Notes: generated from the sequence alone by a model not told the origin. A stretch of 61,889 bases of DNA from Paenibacillus sp. CF384 (GCF_900106745.1 NZ_FNNV01000028.1:1-61889), one strand, 5' to 3'. Counted from the stretch's first letter, positions 1 through 7,926 are shown. Made by a program: numbers and translations.

Positions 1-88
1 TATCCCCGAAGGAATAACTCCGCTCGACTTGCATGTATTAGGCACGCCGCCAGCGTTCGTCCTGAGCCAGGATCAAACTCTCCATAAA
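1..88 (-). rRNA. 16S ribosomal RNA, 5' end (partial)
   Basis: Read on the minus strand, the segment begins near 88 with the universal 16S 5' sequence (AGAGTTTGATCCTGGCTCAG) and continues through the conserved stretch ending in the 'TGCAAGTCGAGCG' region. The rest of the gene lies beyond the left edge. It is transcribed leftward from the promoter at 264-293. The exact mature 5' end is uncertain by a few bases. Confidence 0.97.
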
Positions 89-199
89 AGTGGCTTGTCC
101 GAAAACTCGCCATTGTATGAATTCGCTTGTTAGCTCATTCAAAATACTAGCTTGCGAAACGTTAATTTCGCGATTTAAGACCATTTGACTGGTCGCTCA

Positions 200-223
200 T
201 TGTTCAGTTTTCAAAGAACAAAT
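200..223 (-). promoter_or_regulatory. rrn leader boxA-like antitermination element
   Basis: On the minus strand this reads TGTTCTTTGAAAACTGAACA, the typical Bacillus-type rrn leader motif resembling boxA (TGCTCTTTGAAAA). It lies between the rrn promoter and the 16S 5' end. In this family boxA recruits Nus factors for antitermination; nusG is in the same window. Confidence 0.6.
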
Positions 224-263
224 TCCGTTGTTCATTCGCCCGTGTCTCAGCGGCGACTTGATT

Positions 264-293
264 AATATATCACACGCTTTATAAACAATGCAA
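264..293 (-). promoter_or_regulatory. rRNA operon promoter (sigma-A type)
   Basis: On the minus strand, TTGCAT (288-293) is followed after 18 bases by TATATT (264-269). It is the best housekeeping promoter match in the 260 bases upstream of 16S and would start transcription near 257. rrn operons usually have tandem promoters; I do not see a clear second one. Confidence 0.6.
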
Positions 294-310
294 GGCTTTT
301 TTTGATTTTT

Positions 311-328
311 TTATCCACATGTTCATAA
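311..328 (-). repeat. DnaA-box-containing motif, left copy
   Basis: The plus strand reads TTATCCACA at 311-319, a perfect match to the DnaA box consensus TTATNCACA, followed directly by TGTTCATAA. On the minus strand the 18 bases read TTATGAACATGTGGATAA. A copy with a single difference lies at 61349-61366, next to the other rRNA operon. It sits about 20 bases upstream of the rrn -35 element. A role in coupling replication initiation to rrn transcription is speculative. Confidence 0.5.
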
Positions 329-349
329 CCCCTTAAAAAACCGTTGATA

Positions 350-571
350 TCAGCGGTATGTACGCATATTCAGGGCATAACGGGACAGCTCTTTCGGAGA
401 GGCAATACGAGCATACATGCGGAAGATGACCTTATAGCGTTTGGCAATCGCGGTTTTAATATCGCCGTCTAGCCGGGAATCGTTCAAATCGAGCAGCATT
501 TCGTCAAGTTCTTTGCGTAGTACGTAGTCGAGTTCTTTACATTCTTTGTCGTTGAACAGAATTCCGAGCAT
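350..571 (-). CDS. small conserved-looking protein of unknown function
   Basis: A 73-residue acidic and basic protein, predicted mostly helical, rich in Leu, Glu, Lys and Arg, with no signal peptide or membrane segment. It starts MLGILFNDKECKEL and contains a KELDEMLLDL stretch. The ATG at 571 has only a distant purine-rich stretch (AAGGGGGCC) as ribosome-binding site. It is the last gene before the rrn promoter. I have a vague memory of similar small hypothetical proteins in Bacillaceae but cannot assign a function. The coding call rests on amino-acid composition and compactness, not on a known domain. Confidence 0.6.
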   Translation of the reverse strand: MLGILFNDKECKELDYVLRKELDEMLLDLNDSRLDGDIKTAIAKRYKVIFRMYARIASPKELSRYALNMRTYR

Positions 572-717
572 ATCCGTTGGTGGCCCCCTTCAAATAATCG
601 GCCGAAAAATATCGGCCAACATGAAGAAACTGCGATTAACGCCTGAAAACGGCACAATTACTTCATATTATCCAAATTTCAACAAAGCGAAACGAATATT
701 CGCACTCCGAAATTTAG

Positions 718-758
718 AAAAAGCGGCGCCTATCGCATGACACGATAAACGCCGCTTT
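718..758 (-). terminator. Rho-independent terminator after spoIIM-like gene
   Basis: On the minus strand a GC-rich stem (AAAGCGGCG ... CGCCGCTTT) with an inner TATCG/CGATA extension is followed by TTTTTC. It lies about 30 bases beyond the stop of the spoIIM-like gene, so it should end that transcript. Confidence 0.8.
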
Positions 759-790
759 ATTGTTATGCTCAAATAATTGGAAATTTATTA

Positions 791-1402
791 CTAACTAAGC
801 AACCAAACTGTTACTGTACTCTCAATAACTGCTGCAACAATCAACATCACCACAATTAAAACCATAACCGGCAGCGTTCGCATCACGAACAGCTCAAGCT
901 CTTGCCCCCAGCCTTTACGCTTCGTAAAGACGGTTCCAAGCCCCTGCAGCATCATTCTGCCAAACCGCAAACCATATGCACAAGCTATTATAATTGCCGC
1001 GATCTCGATGATACCGTGTGGCAGCAGCCCTTTAAACACCATTGTAAATACAGCTTCATTCCCCTGCTCCGCTGTCTTGTGAACCAAGTAACCGAGCAGC
1101 ATGCCATTAATCGCTAAGAAAGCAATGGGTACGATCCCGAACAGCGAACCTACATACATGACCAGTATCGCTTTAATGGCATTATTGAAGAAGATAAACA
1201 GCATTAAGAATAAGGTCGGATGCGAGCTCGAATTAATATTTTCCGCAACCCCCTTCAGCCCACTGAGCTGACTGTTGATAAAGGAGTCTAAAACCGGGTT
1301 AGTTGCACCTACCACGATGCCGGCTAGCAGAAAAATCGTGCTGAACGCGATATAGTGCCGCATCGTCTGCAAATGTCGAAGGACTTCTCTTGGCGAAAAC
1401 AT
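791..1402 (-). CDS. SpoIIM-family (stage II sporulation protein M-like) membrane protein
   Basis: A 203-residue integral membrane protein with about five hydrophobic segments (roughly residues 17-35, 63-105, 120-145, 175-200). The central FFNNAIKA...GIVPI...NGMLLG and the LLPHGIIEI motif are hallmarks of the SpoIIM/DUF95 family. In Bacillus, SpoIIM joins SpoIID and SpoIIP in the septal peptidoglycan-degrading machine during engulfment. The canonical spoIIM lies elsewhere in Bacillus, so this may be a paralogue with a related but distinct role. The ATG at 1402 is preceded by GAGGTGA. It is divergent from pdaB, which fits a sporulation context. Confidence 0.8.
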   Translation of the reverse strand: MFSPREVLRHLQTMRHYIAFSTIFLLAGIVVGATNPVLDSFINSQLSGLKGVAENINSSSHPTLFLMLFIFFNNAIKAILVMYVGSLFGIVPIAFLAINGMLLGYLVHKTAEQGNEAVFTMVFKGLLPHGIIEIAAIIIACAYGLRFGRMMLQGLGTVFTKRKGWGQELELFVMRTLPVMVLIVVMLIVAAVIESTVTVWLLS

Positions 1403-1510
1403 AAGTAGGCGTCACCTCTTTGGGCTGTTTTTGGGATAACACGAATAAGTTGTTGGTACGAGCATAGATTGTACTAGAACAAGCCCTTATTGGAGAGGAG
1501 TGCAATTGTA

Positions 1511-2314
1511 ATGAATATGTTTTATGTGATGAATGGACGGAAACTAAAGCGTTACTTTCTAGTCACCGTAGGTATTTTGTTTGCTGCGGGCGTTATTTAC
1601 GCGGAGAAGGACAACATTACGGTGTTTGCTCCCAATCAGCCTGCGGCCATCTACAGCGTTCCGACAGATAAGAAGGTGATTGCCCTGACGTTTGACATCA
1701 GCTGGGGAGATAAACGCACGGAGCCGATCCTTGAAGTATTGAAGGAGAAAGGTGTGAAGAACGTCACGTTCTTCCTCTCATCGCCTTGGAGTCAAACCCA
1801 CCCCGATATCGTCAAGAAGATCGTCGACGGCGGTTATGAAATCGGCAGTCATGGTCACAAGCATGACAACTACAGCACGTTCAGCGATGAAGAAATTCGC
1901 AGCCAGATCGAAACCGCTCAAACGATTTTGACGCAAGTTACCGGTAAGACACCAAGCCTGATCCGTATGCCTAATGGAGATTTTGACAAACGCGTCCTTC
2001 GTATTGCCGAGCAAATGAACTACAAAGTCATTCAATGGGATACCGATTCGCTCGACTGGATGAATATCGGCACGGACAAAATCATCAATCGTGTCGTCAG
2101 TAAAGCACATCCCGGGGATATCATTCTGATGCATGCCAGCGATTCCGTGAAGCAAACCCATGAAGCACTGCCTGCCATTATCGAACAGCTGCGCTCCAAG
2201 GGCTATGAATTTGTGACGGTATCGGAATTAATTGCCCAAACGGAGCTCCAAGGCAAGACGGTACAGGATAAAACAGCGATGTTCGAGCAGCTTGATGCTT
2301 CAGCCGAACAATAA
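1511..2314 (+). CDS. pdaB: polysaccharide deacetylase family sporulation protein PdaB
   Basis: A 267-residue protein with an N-terminal membrane anchor (about residues 12-30) and a NodB-type deacetylase domain. Visible motifs are TFDISW, SHGHKHDN (HxxxH metal site), IRMPNGDF (RxPxG) and LMHAS near the C-terminus. As in the PdaB group, the usual TFDDG is replaced by TFDISW, so the second motif Asp is absent and enzymatic activity is uncertain. In Bacillus subtilis PdaB (YbaN) is needed to maintain spores after late sporulation. A TTG at 1490 also opens the frame, but GGAGAGGAG at 1492-1500 sits ten bases before ATG 1511, which I chose. It is next to kbaA and gerD as in B. subtilis. Confidence 0.93.
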   Translation: MNMFYVMNGRKLKRYFLVTVGILFAAGVIYAEKDNITVFAPNQPAAIYSVPTDKKVIALTFDISWGDKRTEPILEVLKEKGVKNVTFFLSSPWSQTHPDIVKKIVDGGYEIGSHGHKHDNYSTFSDEEIRSQIETAQTILTQVTGKTPSLIRMPNGDFDKRVLRIAEQMNYKVIQWDTDSLDWMNIGTDKIINRVVSKAHPGDIILMHASDSVKQTHEALPAIIEQLRSKGYEFVTVSELIAQTELQGKTVQDKTAMFEQLDASAEQ

Positions 2315-2320
2315 TAGCCC

Positions 2321-2956
2321 TTATACAGCCGGTTTCGCATTTGATGCGGAATCGGTTGTTTGTTGTTTGCGCACCAGTTTGTGCAGCCACAAGATTTGGT
2401 AGGCATTACAGACGAACATTGGGATGATCATAAATATCATTGCCGTTACATTGCTTTCCTCGCCTCTGAGGCTTGGCCATGCTTCGAGCAGCGTAACTAC
2501 AACTTGTAGGAATAACGTCGGAATGAATGCATTATTGTTCGTTAGCTTGGCTTTGTAATAGGCTACTGCCCATGAGGCCAGTCCAAGTCCAAGCGGCAGC
2601 ACCCAGAAAATCCAATTGTTATCGAGCTTCACGCGATCCTGGTAAAGCAAGTAGCCGATGCCGCCCAGTGCAAACAACGTCGTATACGCCTGAAGTGCGT
2701 TCCACATGTACTTTCTGCGGATGACGCTAAGTGCGATGTAATTCAAGGTCATGTAAGCAAAGAAGCCCATTTGACTGAATGCGCCGAAAAGCAGGCCGAC
2801 TAGGGCCATCATGGCTGCATTAAAGCCTGCTGCCTCCAAGCCCATGAAGCCAAATGAAGCATCGGTCCATTGCATGATACTGCCGACAACAATGGTCACG
2901 ACACCGCCAACGGCCATCGTACTCCAAAATAAGAAAAACAATTTGCGCAAGTTCAC
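2321..2956 (-). CDS. kbaA: KinB signalling pathway activation protein KbaA
   Basis: A 211-residue membrane protein with about six hydrophobic segments, starting MNLRKLFFLF. Length, topology and position between pdaB and gerD match KbaA. In B. subtilis KbaA is required for the KinB histidine kinase input into the sporulation phosphorelay. The start is GTG at 2956, preceded by AGGAGTGG at good spacing. It converges on pdaB with a gap of only six bases and diverges from gerD. No enzymatic motif is visible; the call is mainly length, topology and synteny. Confidence 0.85.
   Translation of the reverse strand: MNLRKLFFLFWSTMAVGGVVTIVVGSIMQWTDASFGFMGLEAAGFNAAMMALVGLLFGAFSQMGFFAYMTLNYIALSVIRRKYMWNALQAYTTLFALGGIGYLLYQDRVKLDNNWIFWVLPLGLGLASWAVAYYKAKLTNNNAFIPTLFLQVVVTLLEAWPSLRGEESNVTAMIFMIIPMFVCNAYQILWLHKLVRKQQTTDSASNAKPAV
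2329..2366 (+). terminator. possible pdaB terminator embedded in kbaA 3' end
   Basis: On the plus strand CCGGTTTCGCAT-TTG-ATGCGGAATCGG forms an imperfect hairpin, followed by TTGTTTGTTGTTTG. It begins just past the pdaB stop and lies inside the last codons of the convergent kbaA. The T-rich tract is interrupted, so efficiency is uncertain. Confidence 0.4.
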
Positions 2957-3113
2957 TATTTTCCACTCCTACAGGTTTGTTGAGATTGATGAATCCGGTA
3001 TGTTTCAGGCGTTTATCGCCAGCGTTTCCGAATATGCCGAAACTATCCTTCATTTTACCATGTCCCATACAAAAAGCCATGCCGCTTCCATGATAATACG
3101 ATGAACATTGTCG

Positions 3114-3120
3114 CATACTA
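3114..3120 (+). promoter_or_regulatory. candidate sigma-G -10 element of gerD
   Basis: CATACTA matches the -10 consensus CATWHTA used by the forespore factors sigma-F and sigma-G, 43 bases before the gerD start codon. A -35 match 18 bases upstream (ATGATA) is poor. gerD is sigma-G-dependent in B. subtilis, which supports the reading, but the site is inferred. Confidence 0.4.
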
Positions 3121-3163
3121 CACACAGCAACAGTTGCTTTTTCAGAAGGGAGACACTGACAGC

Positions 3164-3883
3164 ATGGTTAAACGAATTACATGGCTTGGTGCCCTCATTG
3201 TCCTGACATTCAGCCTGTCAAGCTGCGGTACGCAGCAATCCAGCGCATCGAGTGAGCCCATCAGCTATAAAGACATGAAGTCTATGGTAATTGACATACT
3301 CAAAACCGAAGACGCGCAAAAAGCGCTCCAGGAATCGGCTTCCGCCGCAAGCGGCAACAACGGCACCAGCCTCCGGTCGTTGTCCGTGCAGGATCAAGAG
3401 CAGGTTCGACTGGCAGTCAAGGAAACGTTGGTGGCACCGGAGTACAGCAAGGTAATAGAGAAGTTGATGACCGATCCTCGTTTTGCTGGTGAATTCGCGA
3501 AGGCCGTAAATAAGCAAAATAAGCAAATTCACAAGGATTTGCTGAAGGATCCTACGTATCAGAAGGACCTCATTCAAGTGATGAAGAGTCCGGAAATGGA
3601 CAAAATGATTCTTGAAGTGCTGCAAAGCACCCAATACCGGAAACAAACGATGTCGCTCATGCAGGAATCCATGCAAAATCCTCTGTTCCGTCTTGAAATT
3701 CTGGATCTGCTCAAGAAGGCGGTACAAGAGGAGCTTAAGCCTAAGCCGGATGAGAAAGTTACGAAACAAAAAGAAGGCGGCGATAAAAGCGGAGAAGGTG
3801 AAGGTGGCGGAGAAGGAGAAGGCGGCGGCGAGGGAGAAGGCGGCGGTGAAGGTGACAGCGGTATGAGTGATCAAGGCGGTTGA
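3164..3883 (+). CDS. gerD: spore germination lipoprotein GerD
   Basis: A 239-residue lipoprotein: signal peptide at residues 1-20 with lipobox LSSC, then a helical domain (about 30-190) with repeated ILKTEDAQKALQES, DPRFAGEFAKAV and DPTYQKDLIQVM type segments typical of GerD. In Bacillus, GerD trimers in the inner spore membrane cluster germinant receptors into the germinosome. The C-terminus is a low-complexity tail of Glu and Gly made of near-perfect eight-residue repeats. ATG 3164 is preceded by AAGGGAG. An upstream in-frame ATG at 3101 gives no signal peptide and lacks a good binding site. It lies between kbaA and salA, as in B. subtilis. Confidence 0.93.
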   Translation: MVKRITWLGALIVLTFSLSSCGTQQSSASSEPISYKDMKSMVIDILKTEDAQKALQESASAASGNNGTSLRSLSVQDQEQVRLAVKETLVAPEYSKVIEKLMTDPRFAGEFAKAVNKQNKQIHKDLLKDPTYQKDLIQVMKSPEMDKMILEVLQSTQYRKQTMSLMQESMQNPLFRLEILDLLKKAVQEELKPKPDEKVTKQKEGGDKSGEGEGGGEGEGGGEGEGGGEGDSGMSDQGG

Positions 3884-3896
3884 TGATTAGATGACC

Positions 3897-3942
3897 AAAA
3901 AGCCGGTATCTCACACGATTAGGTGTGGGATACCGGCTTTTT
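3897..3942. terminator. bidirectional terminator between gerD and salA
   Basis: AAAAAGCCGGTATC...GATACCGGCTTTTT forms a long, nearly perfect stem flanked by A and T tracts on both sides, so it can end gerD (+) and salA (-). Confidence 0.88.
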
Positions 3943-3968
3943 CTACGTGATCGATTAGATCGGCTAGA

Positions 3969-5054
3969 TTATGCTTCGCATTTCGCAATGACGCGGTCGG
4001 CGATGTCTAGGTAAATGCGGCCATTGTCCGTATCGGCTTTGTACACCGAAGGTGCGAAATCCGGCTCTGACGGATGGTTGTCCGGCGCGCCGAGCGGAAT
4101 TTGAGCCAGCAGCTCGGCATTCAGCGATTCAGCCAGCCTTGCGCCGCCTCCGCGTCCGAATACATACTCATGCTCTCCATCCTTGCTTATAAAGTAGGAC
4201 ATGTTCTCGACGATACCGATAATCTCATGTTCGGTCTTAATCGCCATCGCCCCTGCGCGCGCAGCAACAAACGCGGCTGTCGCATGCGGCGTCGTGACGA
4301 TGATTTCTTTGCTTTGCGGAATCAGCTGATGCACGTCAAGCGCTACGTCCCCTGTTCCCGGCGGCAGGTCCAGCAGCAAGTAATCCAGCTCGCCCCACTC
4401 GATCTCCGCAAAGAAATTGCGGAGCATCTTGCCCAGCATCGGCCCACGCCACACGATTGGCGCATTATCTTCTACGAAGAAGCCCATCGACATGACGCGT
4501 ACGCCGAATTTCTCGATCGGGATGACGCGCTCATTCACGATCTGCGGGCGATCCTCGATGCCCATCATATCGGGCACGCTAAAGCCGTAAATATCCGCGT
4601 CGATGATCCCGACGCGTTTGCCCTTGCGGGCTAAGGCGACCGCGAGATTGACGGTCACCGTGGATTTGCCGACGCCGCCCTTGCCGCTGGCGACGGCGAT
4701 GAACTGCACCCCGCTGCTGCTGCTCAGCAGCGGATGTGCCTCCAGCCCGGCCCCGTGCCCACGTACGGGGCCGGAGGCTGCAGCCTGCGGCTGCGCTGCC
4801 GCGGGCTTCGCTGCCGCAGGCGCGCCTTCGCCGGTGCGAAACCGGAAGTGCGCGGTTTCGGCCCCGGCGGCGGCAAGCGCTGCTTGCAGCGCAGCCTCGA
4901 GCGCGCGCTCAGCGCTCGCGCTTGCCCCAAGGACCGTCATCGAAACGTGACGGTCCTCCTTAACCATCACATCGCGGAAGGTAATCGCACCTTCCGCCAT
5001 ATAGGGGGCCGCCGCAGACTCAGCGGCCGCTAAAGCTTCTATGCGGGTCAACAT
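3969..5054 (-). CDS. salA: Mrp/SalA-family P-loop ATP-binding protein
   Basis: A 361-residue protein. It has an N-terminal MIP18/DUF59-like region (about 1-70), an Ala/Pro-rich linker (about 70-110) and an Mrp/MinD-type ATPase domain with deviant Walker A GKGGVGKST near residues 124-132, IDADIYGFSVPDMMG, MSMGFF and DLPPGTGD. In B. subtilis SalA indirectly regulates protease expression; Mrp homologues act as Fe-S cluster carriers. No CxxC pair is seen at the C-terminus, so a regulatory role as in B. subtilis is at least as likely as Fe-S delivery. The linker coding region (about 4720-4960) is much more GC-rich than its surroundings. ATG 5054 follows AGGAGACGG. Confidence 0.92.
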   Translation of the reverse strand: MLTRIEALAAAESAAAPYMAEGAITFRDVMVKEDRHVSMTVLGASASAERALEAALQAALAAAGAETAHFRFRTGEGAPAAAKPAAAQPQAAASGPVRGHGAGLEAHPLLSSSSGVQFIAVASGKGGVGKSTVTVNLAVALARKGKRVGIIDADIYGFSVPDMMGIEDRPQIVNERVIPIEKFGVRVMSMGFFVEDNAPIVWRGPMLGKMLRNFFAEIEWGELDYLLLDLPPGTGDVALDVHQLIPQSKEIIVTTPHATAAFVAARAGAMAIKTEHEIIGIVENMSYFISKDGEHEYVFGRGGGARLAESLNAELLAQIPLGAPDNHPSEPDFAPSVYKADTDNGRIYLDIADRVIAKCEA

Positions 5055-5155
5055 GTTTAACCGTCTCCTCTTGTCCTTGAATAAGTGCTTATATTAATGG
5101 GTGTGTATGTACTTGCTCCATTATAACAAGACCAAGACCCTGTTCCAAGCCGTGG

Positions 5156-5941
5156 TTATTGGGGATCATTCGGTTCCGTGCCTGCGGCTGCTCCCCATTT
5201 CTCACCGGCAGTGAAGCGAAGAACACCTTGATAGATGGAAGCCGCAACCTTCTTCTGGTACTCGGCATCTGCAAGCCGCGCTGCTTCTCCCGGATTGGAT
5301 AAGAATCCGACTTCCACTAAGGCGCTCGGCACTTCATCCATAGCCTTAAGCAGATATACCGTGTTAACAGTAGCAGCTACCCGCTCGGTATTTGCCAAAT
5401 TGCGCTTAATTTCATCTTGAATCAAAGAAGCAAGGACCGCATTCTCCGGTAAATTCGGATAAAAGAACGTCTGAGCCCCAGACCAACGAGGGGAAGGGAT
5501 ACTGTTCATATGAATGCTGAGCAGCATGGCGGCGTTCTTTTCTTTTACAAATTTGGCGCGGTTCACTAAGTCCTGTGTCTTACGTTTGCTTATCTTCGAC
5601 GTGCCTTCCTCAGCCAGATCGTAATCCCCTTCTCGTGTCATAACCACGATCGCGCCGGCTTGCTGCAAATAATCTCTCAGCTGCAAAGCTATGGCTAAAT
5701 TCAAATCCTTCTCTACCATCCCCTGCTTGCTGACCGCTCCGCCATCAACGCCGCCGTGACCTGCATCTATCGCGATCACCTTACCGGATAAAGGCAGTGT
5801 CCAATACGTCCAGGTGCGTGTGGCTGGCACCTCCTGCGTGAGCAGAATCACAGTTAGTATAACCGCCGCCACGCCAAGGGAAATGCGTGCAGCACCGCGA
5901 TACGTGATCCAGATGACGAAACGTTTCCGAACTCCGCGCAT
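5156..5941 (-). CDS. cwlD: germination-specific N-acetylmuramoyl-L-alanine amidase CwlD
   Basis: A 261-residue protein with an N-terminal membrane anchor (about 17-37) and an Amidase_3 zinc domain: DAGHGGVDGGA (first His), VEKDLNLAI (Glu ligand), SIHMNS (second His) and ALVEVGFLSN (catalytic Glu). CwlD, with PdaA, forms the muramic-delta-lactam that marks spore cortex for lytic enzymes during germination. ATG 5941 is preceded by GGGGTGG. The neighbour salA and the overall position match the B. subtilis cwlD locus. Confidence 0.93.
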   Translation of the reverse strand: MRGVRKRFVIWITYRGAARISLGVAAVILTVILLTQEVPATRTWTYWTLPLSGKVIAIDAGHGGVDGGAVSKQGMVEKDLNLAIALQLRDYLQQAGAIVVMTREGDYDLAEEGTSKISKRKTQDLVNRAKFVKEKNAAMLLSIHMNSIPSPRWSGAQTFFYPNLPENAVLASLIQDEIKRNLANTERVAATVNTVYLLKAMDEVPSALVEVGFLSNPGEAARLADAEYQKKVAASIYQGVLRFTAGEKWGAAAGTEPNDPQ

Positions 5942-6030
5942 ACAAAAGCCACCCCTATCTCCATCCGATGATCGTGCACAGGAGTCTGTCCTGTACTCTT
6001 TATCATCCTATGGGACGAGGTGGCTTGTTA
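5942..6030 (-). terminator. branched terminator-like hairpin between sat and cwlD
   Basis: On the minus strand the outer arms AAGCCACC (6021-6028) and GGTGGCTT (5946-5953) pair and enclose an inner ACAGGA-cagac-TCCTGT hairpin. The outer arm is followed by TTG, so there is only a short U tract. It sits just past sat and just before cwlD, so it may end the cysH-sat transcript or act as a leader structure of cwlD. Confidence 0.45.
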
Positions 6031-6049
6031 TGCTTTGATCAACTTCTTA

Positions 6050-7216
6050 TTAATTAACTGGCTGCTCTGACATGCCTTCAATAAGAATTTTGGCGACTTC
6101 CGGACGCGAGAATTCCGGCGGTGGGCAAACACCATCACGCAGCAAAGCGCGAACTTTCGTACCCGACAGCGTCAGATGACTCTCTTTGTCATGCGGGCAG
6201 GTTTTGCTCGACGCCATATTGCCGCATTTGGTGCAGAAGAAGCTGTGCTCGAAATAAAGAGGAGTAATGCCAAGCTCATCCGCTGTAAAGGAACGCAATA
6301 GATCCTGGGCTTCATACGTGCCGTAGTAGTCGCCTACACCGGCGTGGTCGCGACCGACGATAAAGTGGGTGCAGCCGTAGTTTTTGCGAACCATAGCATG
6401 GAAGATCGCTTCACGTGGCCCAGCATAACGCATAGCCGCCGGGAACACGCCAAGGAATGTCCGATCAGCCGGATAGTAGTTCTCCAGCAAGGCGATATAA
6501 CTCTTCATTCGAACATTTGCAGGAACATCATCCGACTTAGTTTCACCTACAAGAGGGTTCAAGAACAACGCATCTACGATTTCCATGGCACACTTCTGAA
6601 TGTACTCATGTGCACGGTGAACCGGGTTACGCGTTTGGAAGCCGACAATCGTACGCCAGCCTTTCTCTGCGAAGATCCGTCTAGTCTCAGAAGGATCAAA
6701 ATAAAACTCATTGAACTTCTCAGGCACCGGACGGTTAAGAACCGTAATCGGTCCGCCAACATACGTATTAGGTCGGCTGAACGTTTTGGCAACACCAGGG
6801 TGTTCGATGTCATCCGTCTTATACACATTAACAGCCTCATGCTTCTGATCAACGCTGTAAATGCTTTCGATATCAATAACGCCATAAACAATACCGTCTT
6901 CGCCTACAAGTGCTGCACGCTGGCCTGTAGAGAGCTCGGAGGCTTTCGCCTCTTCTACTGCCAATGTAATTGGAATGCTCCATACCGTGCCGTCTGCAAG
7001 GCGCATACGTTCAACTACCGAGCGGTAGTCAGCTTCATTCAAGAAACCGGTAAGCGGCGAGAATGCGCCAACTCCGATTAGATCCAAATCCGATACTGCC
7101 CATGTGTTAACAATGATGACCGGTAATGCTGCCGCTTCTGCCAGCAGCGCATCGCGCTCAGCTCCGCTTGCGACTCGGTTGATGAGTACGCCGCCATGTG
7201 GCTTAATGCTGCTCAT
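6050..7216 (-). CDS. sat: sulfate adenylyltransferase (ATP sulfurylase)
   Basis: A 388-residue enzyme making adenylyl-sulfate from ATP and sulfate, the first step of assimilatory sulfate reduction. The active-site [13 protein letters not shown] (QxRNP and the HxxH-like nucleotide motif) and [12 protein letters not shown] are clear. A CTKCGNM...CPHDKESH segment near 325-345 is the Cys/His cluster common in homomeric bacterial ATP sulfurylases and probably binds zinc. There is no fused APS kinase domain. ATG 7216 follows GAGGGGGC. It starts 17 bases after cysH, so the two form one operon. Confidence 0.95.
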   Translation of the reverse strand: MSSIKPHGGVLINRVASGAERDALLAEAAALPVIIVNTWAVSDLDLIGVGAFSPLTGFLNEADYRSVVERMRLADGTVWSIPITLAVEEAKASELSTGQRAALVGEDGIVYGVIDIESIYSVDQKHEAVNVYKTDDIEHPGVAKTFSRPNTYVGGPITVLNRPVPEKFNEFYFDPSETRRIFAEKGWRTIVGFQTRNPVHRAHEYIQKCAMEIVDALFLNPLVGETKSDDVPANVRMKSYIALLENYYPADRTFLGVFPAAMRYAGPREAIFHAMVRKNYGCTHFIVGRDHAGVGDYYGTYEAQDLLRSFTADELGITPLYFEHSFFCTKCGNMASSKTCPHDKESHLTLSGTKVRALLRDGVCPPPEFSRPEVAKILIEGMSEQPVN

Positions 7217-7233
7217 GCTCTGAAAGCCCCCTC

Positions 7234-7926
7234 TTATTTATGCAATCCGCATTCTGTTTTTTCTTGACCGGACCAGCGGCCTGCACGTGGATCCTCACCA
7301 GGCATTACCTGACGTGTGCAGTGCTCACATCCGATACTCGGATAGTGATTGTCGTGAAGCGGATTGTAGTACACATTGTTCGTACGGATATAATTCCATA
7401 CATCTTCGGAAGTCCAGTTCGCAATTGGATTGAATTTCACTAATCCAAACTTTGTATCGTATTCAATCTTCTTCGCGTTCGCGCGTGTAGGCGCTTGGTC
7501 ACGGCGAATACCTGTAATCCACGCTTCATATTTGGAAAGGATTTGCGTCAGCGGATCTACCTTGCGAATATTGCAGCAATGGGATGCATCGCTCTTCCAG
7601 AGCTCTTCGCCAAATTGAGAAGCTTGCTCTTCCGGCGTAATTGCAGGCTTTACTTCTACAAATTTCAAATTGTAGATTTCCGCCATTTTATCGCGGGTTT
7701 CATAGGTTTCTTTAAAGTGGAAGTCCGTGTCCAGATAGAAAATATCCGTTTTCGGGCTGATTTTTTGCAGCATATCGACAAGTACGACATCTTCCGCACC
7801 GAAACTGCAGGCAAACGTAATGTTCGGGAAAGTTTCTACTGCGAATTTAATGATCTCCTGCGGCGATGCTGTTTCCAACTCTTCCGCTTTCTGCCTGATT
7901 AGTGCTTCCTTTTCAAACAAGTTCAT
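7234..7926 (-). CDS. cysH: phosphoadenylyl/adenylyl-sulfate reductase (thioredoxin-dependent)
   Basis: A 230-residue PAPS-reductase-family enzyme that reduces activated sulfate to sulfite. It shows SFGAEDVVL near the N-terminus, the [10 protein letters not shown] pair and a CEHC pair, which together ligate a [4Fe-4S] cluster, and the C-terminal ECGLHK catalytic Cys. The four-Cys arrangement marks the APS-type bacterial reductases, which can use APS directly. That fits the absence of an APS kinase gene nearby. The frame is open to 7947, but GGAGGTC places translation at ATG 7926. It is the first gene of the cysH-sat pair, with promoter at 7974-8002. Confidence 0.94.
   Translation of the reverse strand: MNLFEKEALIRQKAEELETASPQEIIKFAVETFPNITFACSFGAEDVVLVDMLQKISPKTDIFYLDTDFHFKETYETRDKMAEIYNLKFVEVKPAITPEEQASQFGEELWKSDASHCCNIRKVDPLTQILSKYEAWITGIRRDQAPTRANAKKIEYDTKFGLVKFNPIANWTSEDVWNYIRTNNVYYNPLHDNHYPSIGCEHCTRQVMPGEDPRAGRWSGQEKTECGLHK

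Noticed and set aside
546..740. A short plus-strand frame between the 73-residue gene and the terminator
   Set aside because: It overlaps the start of the minus-strand gene and runs into the terminator stem; no binding site.
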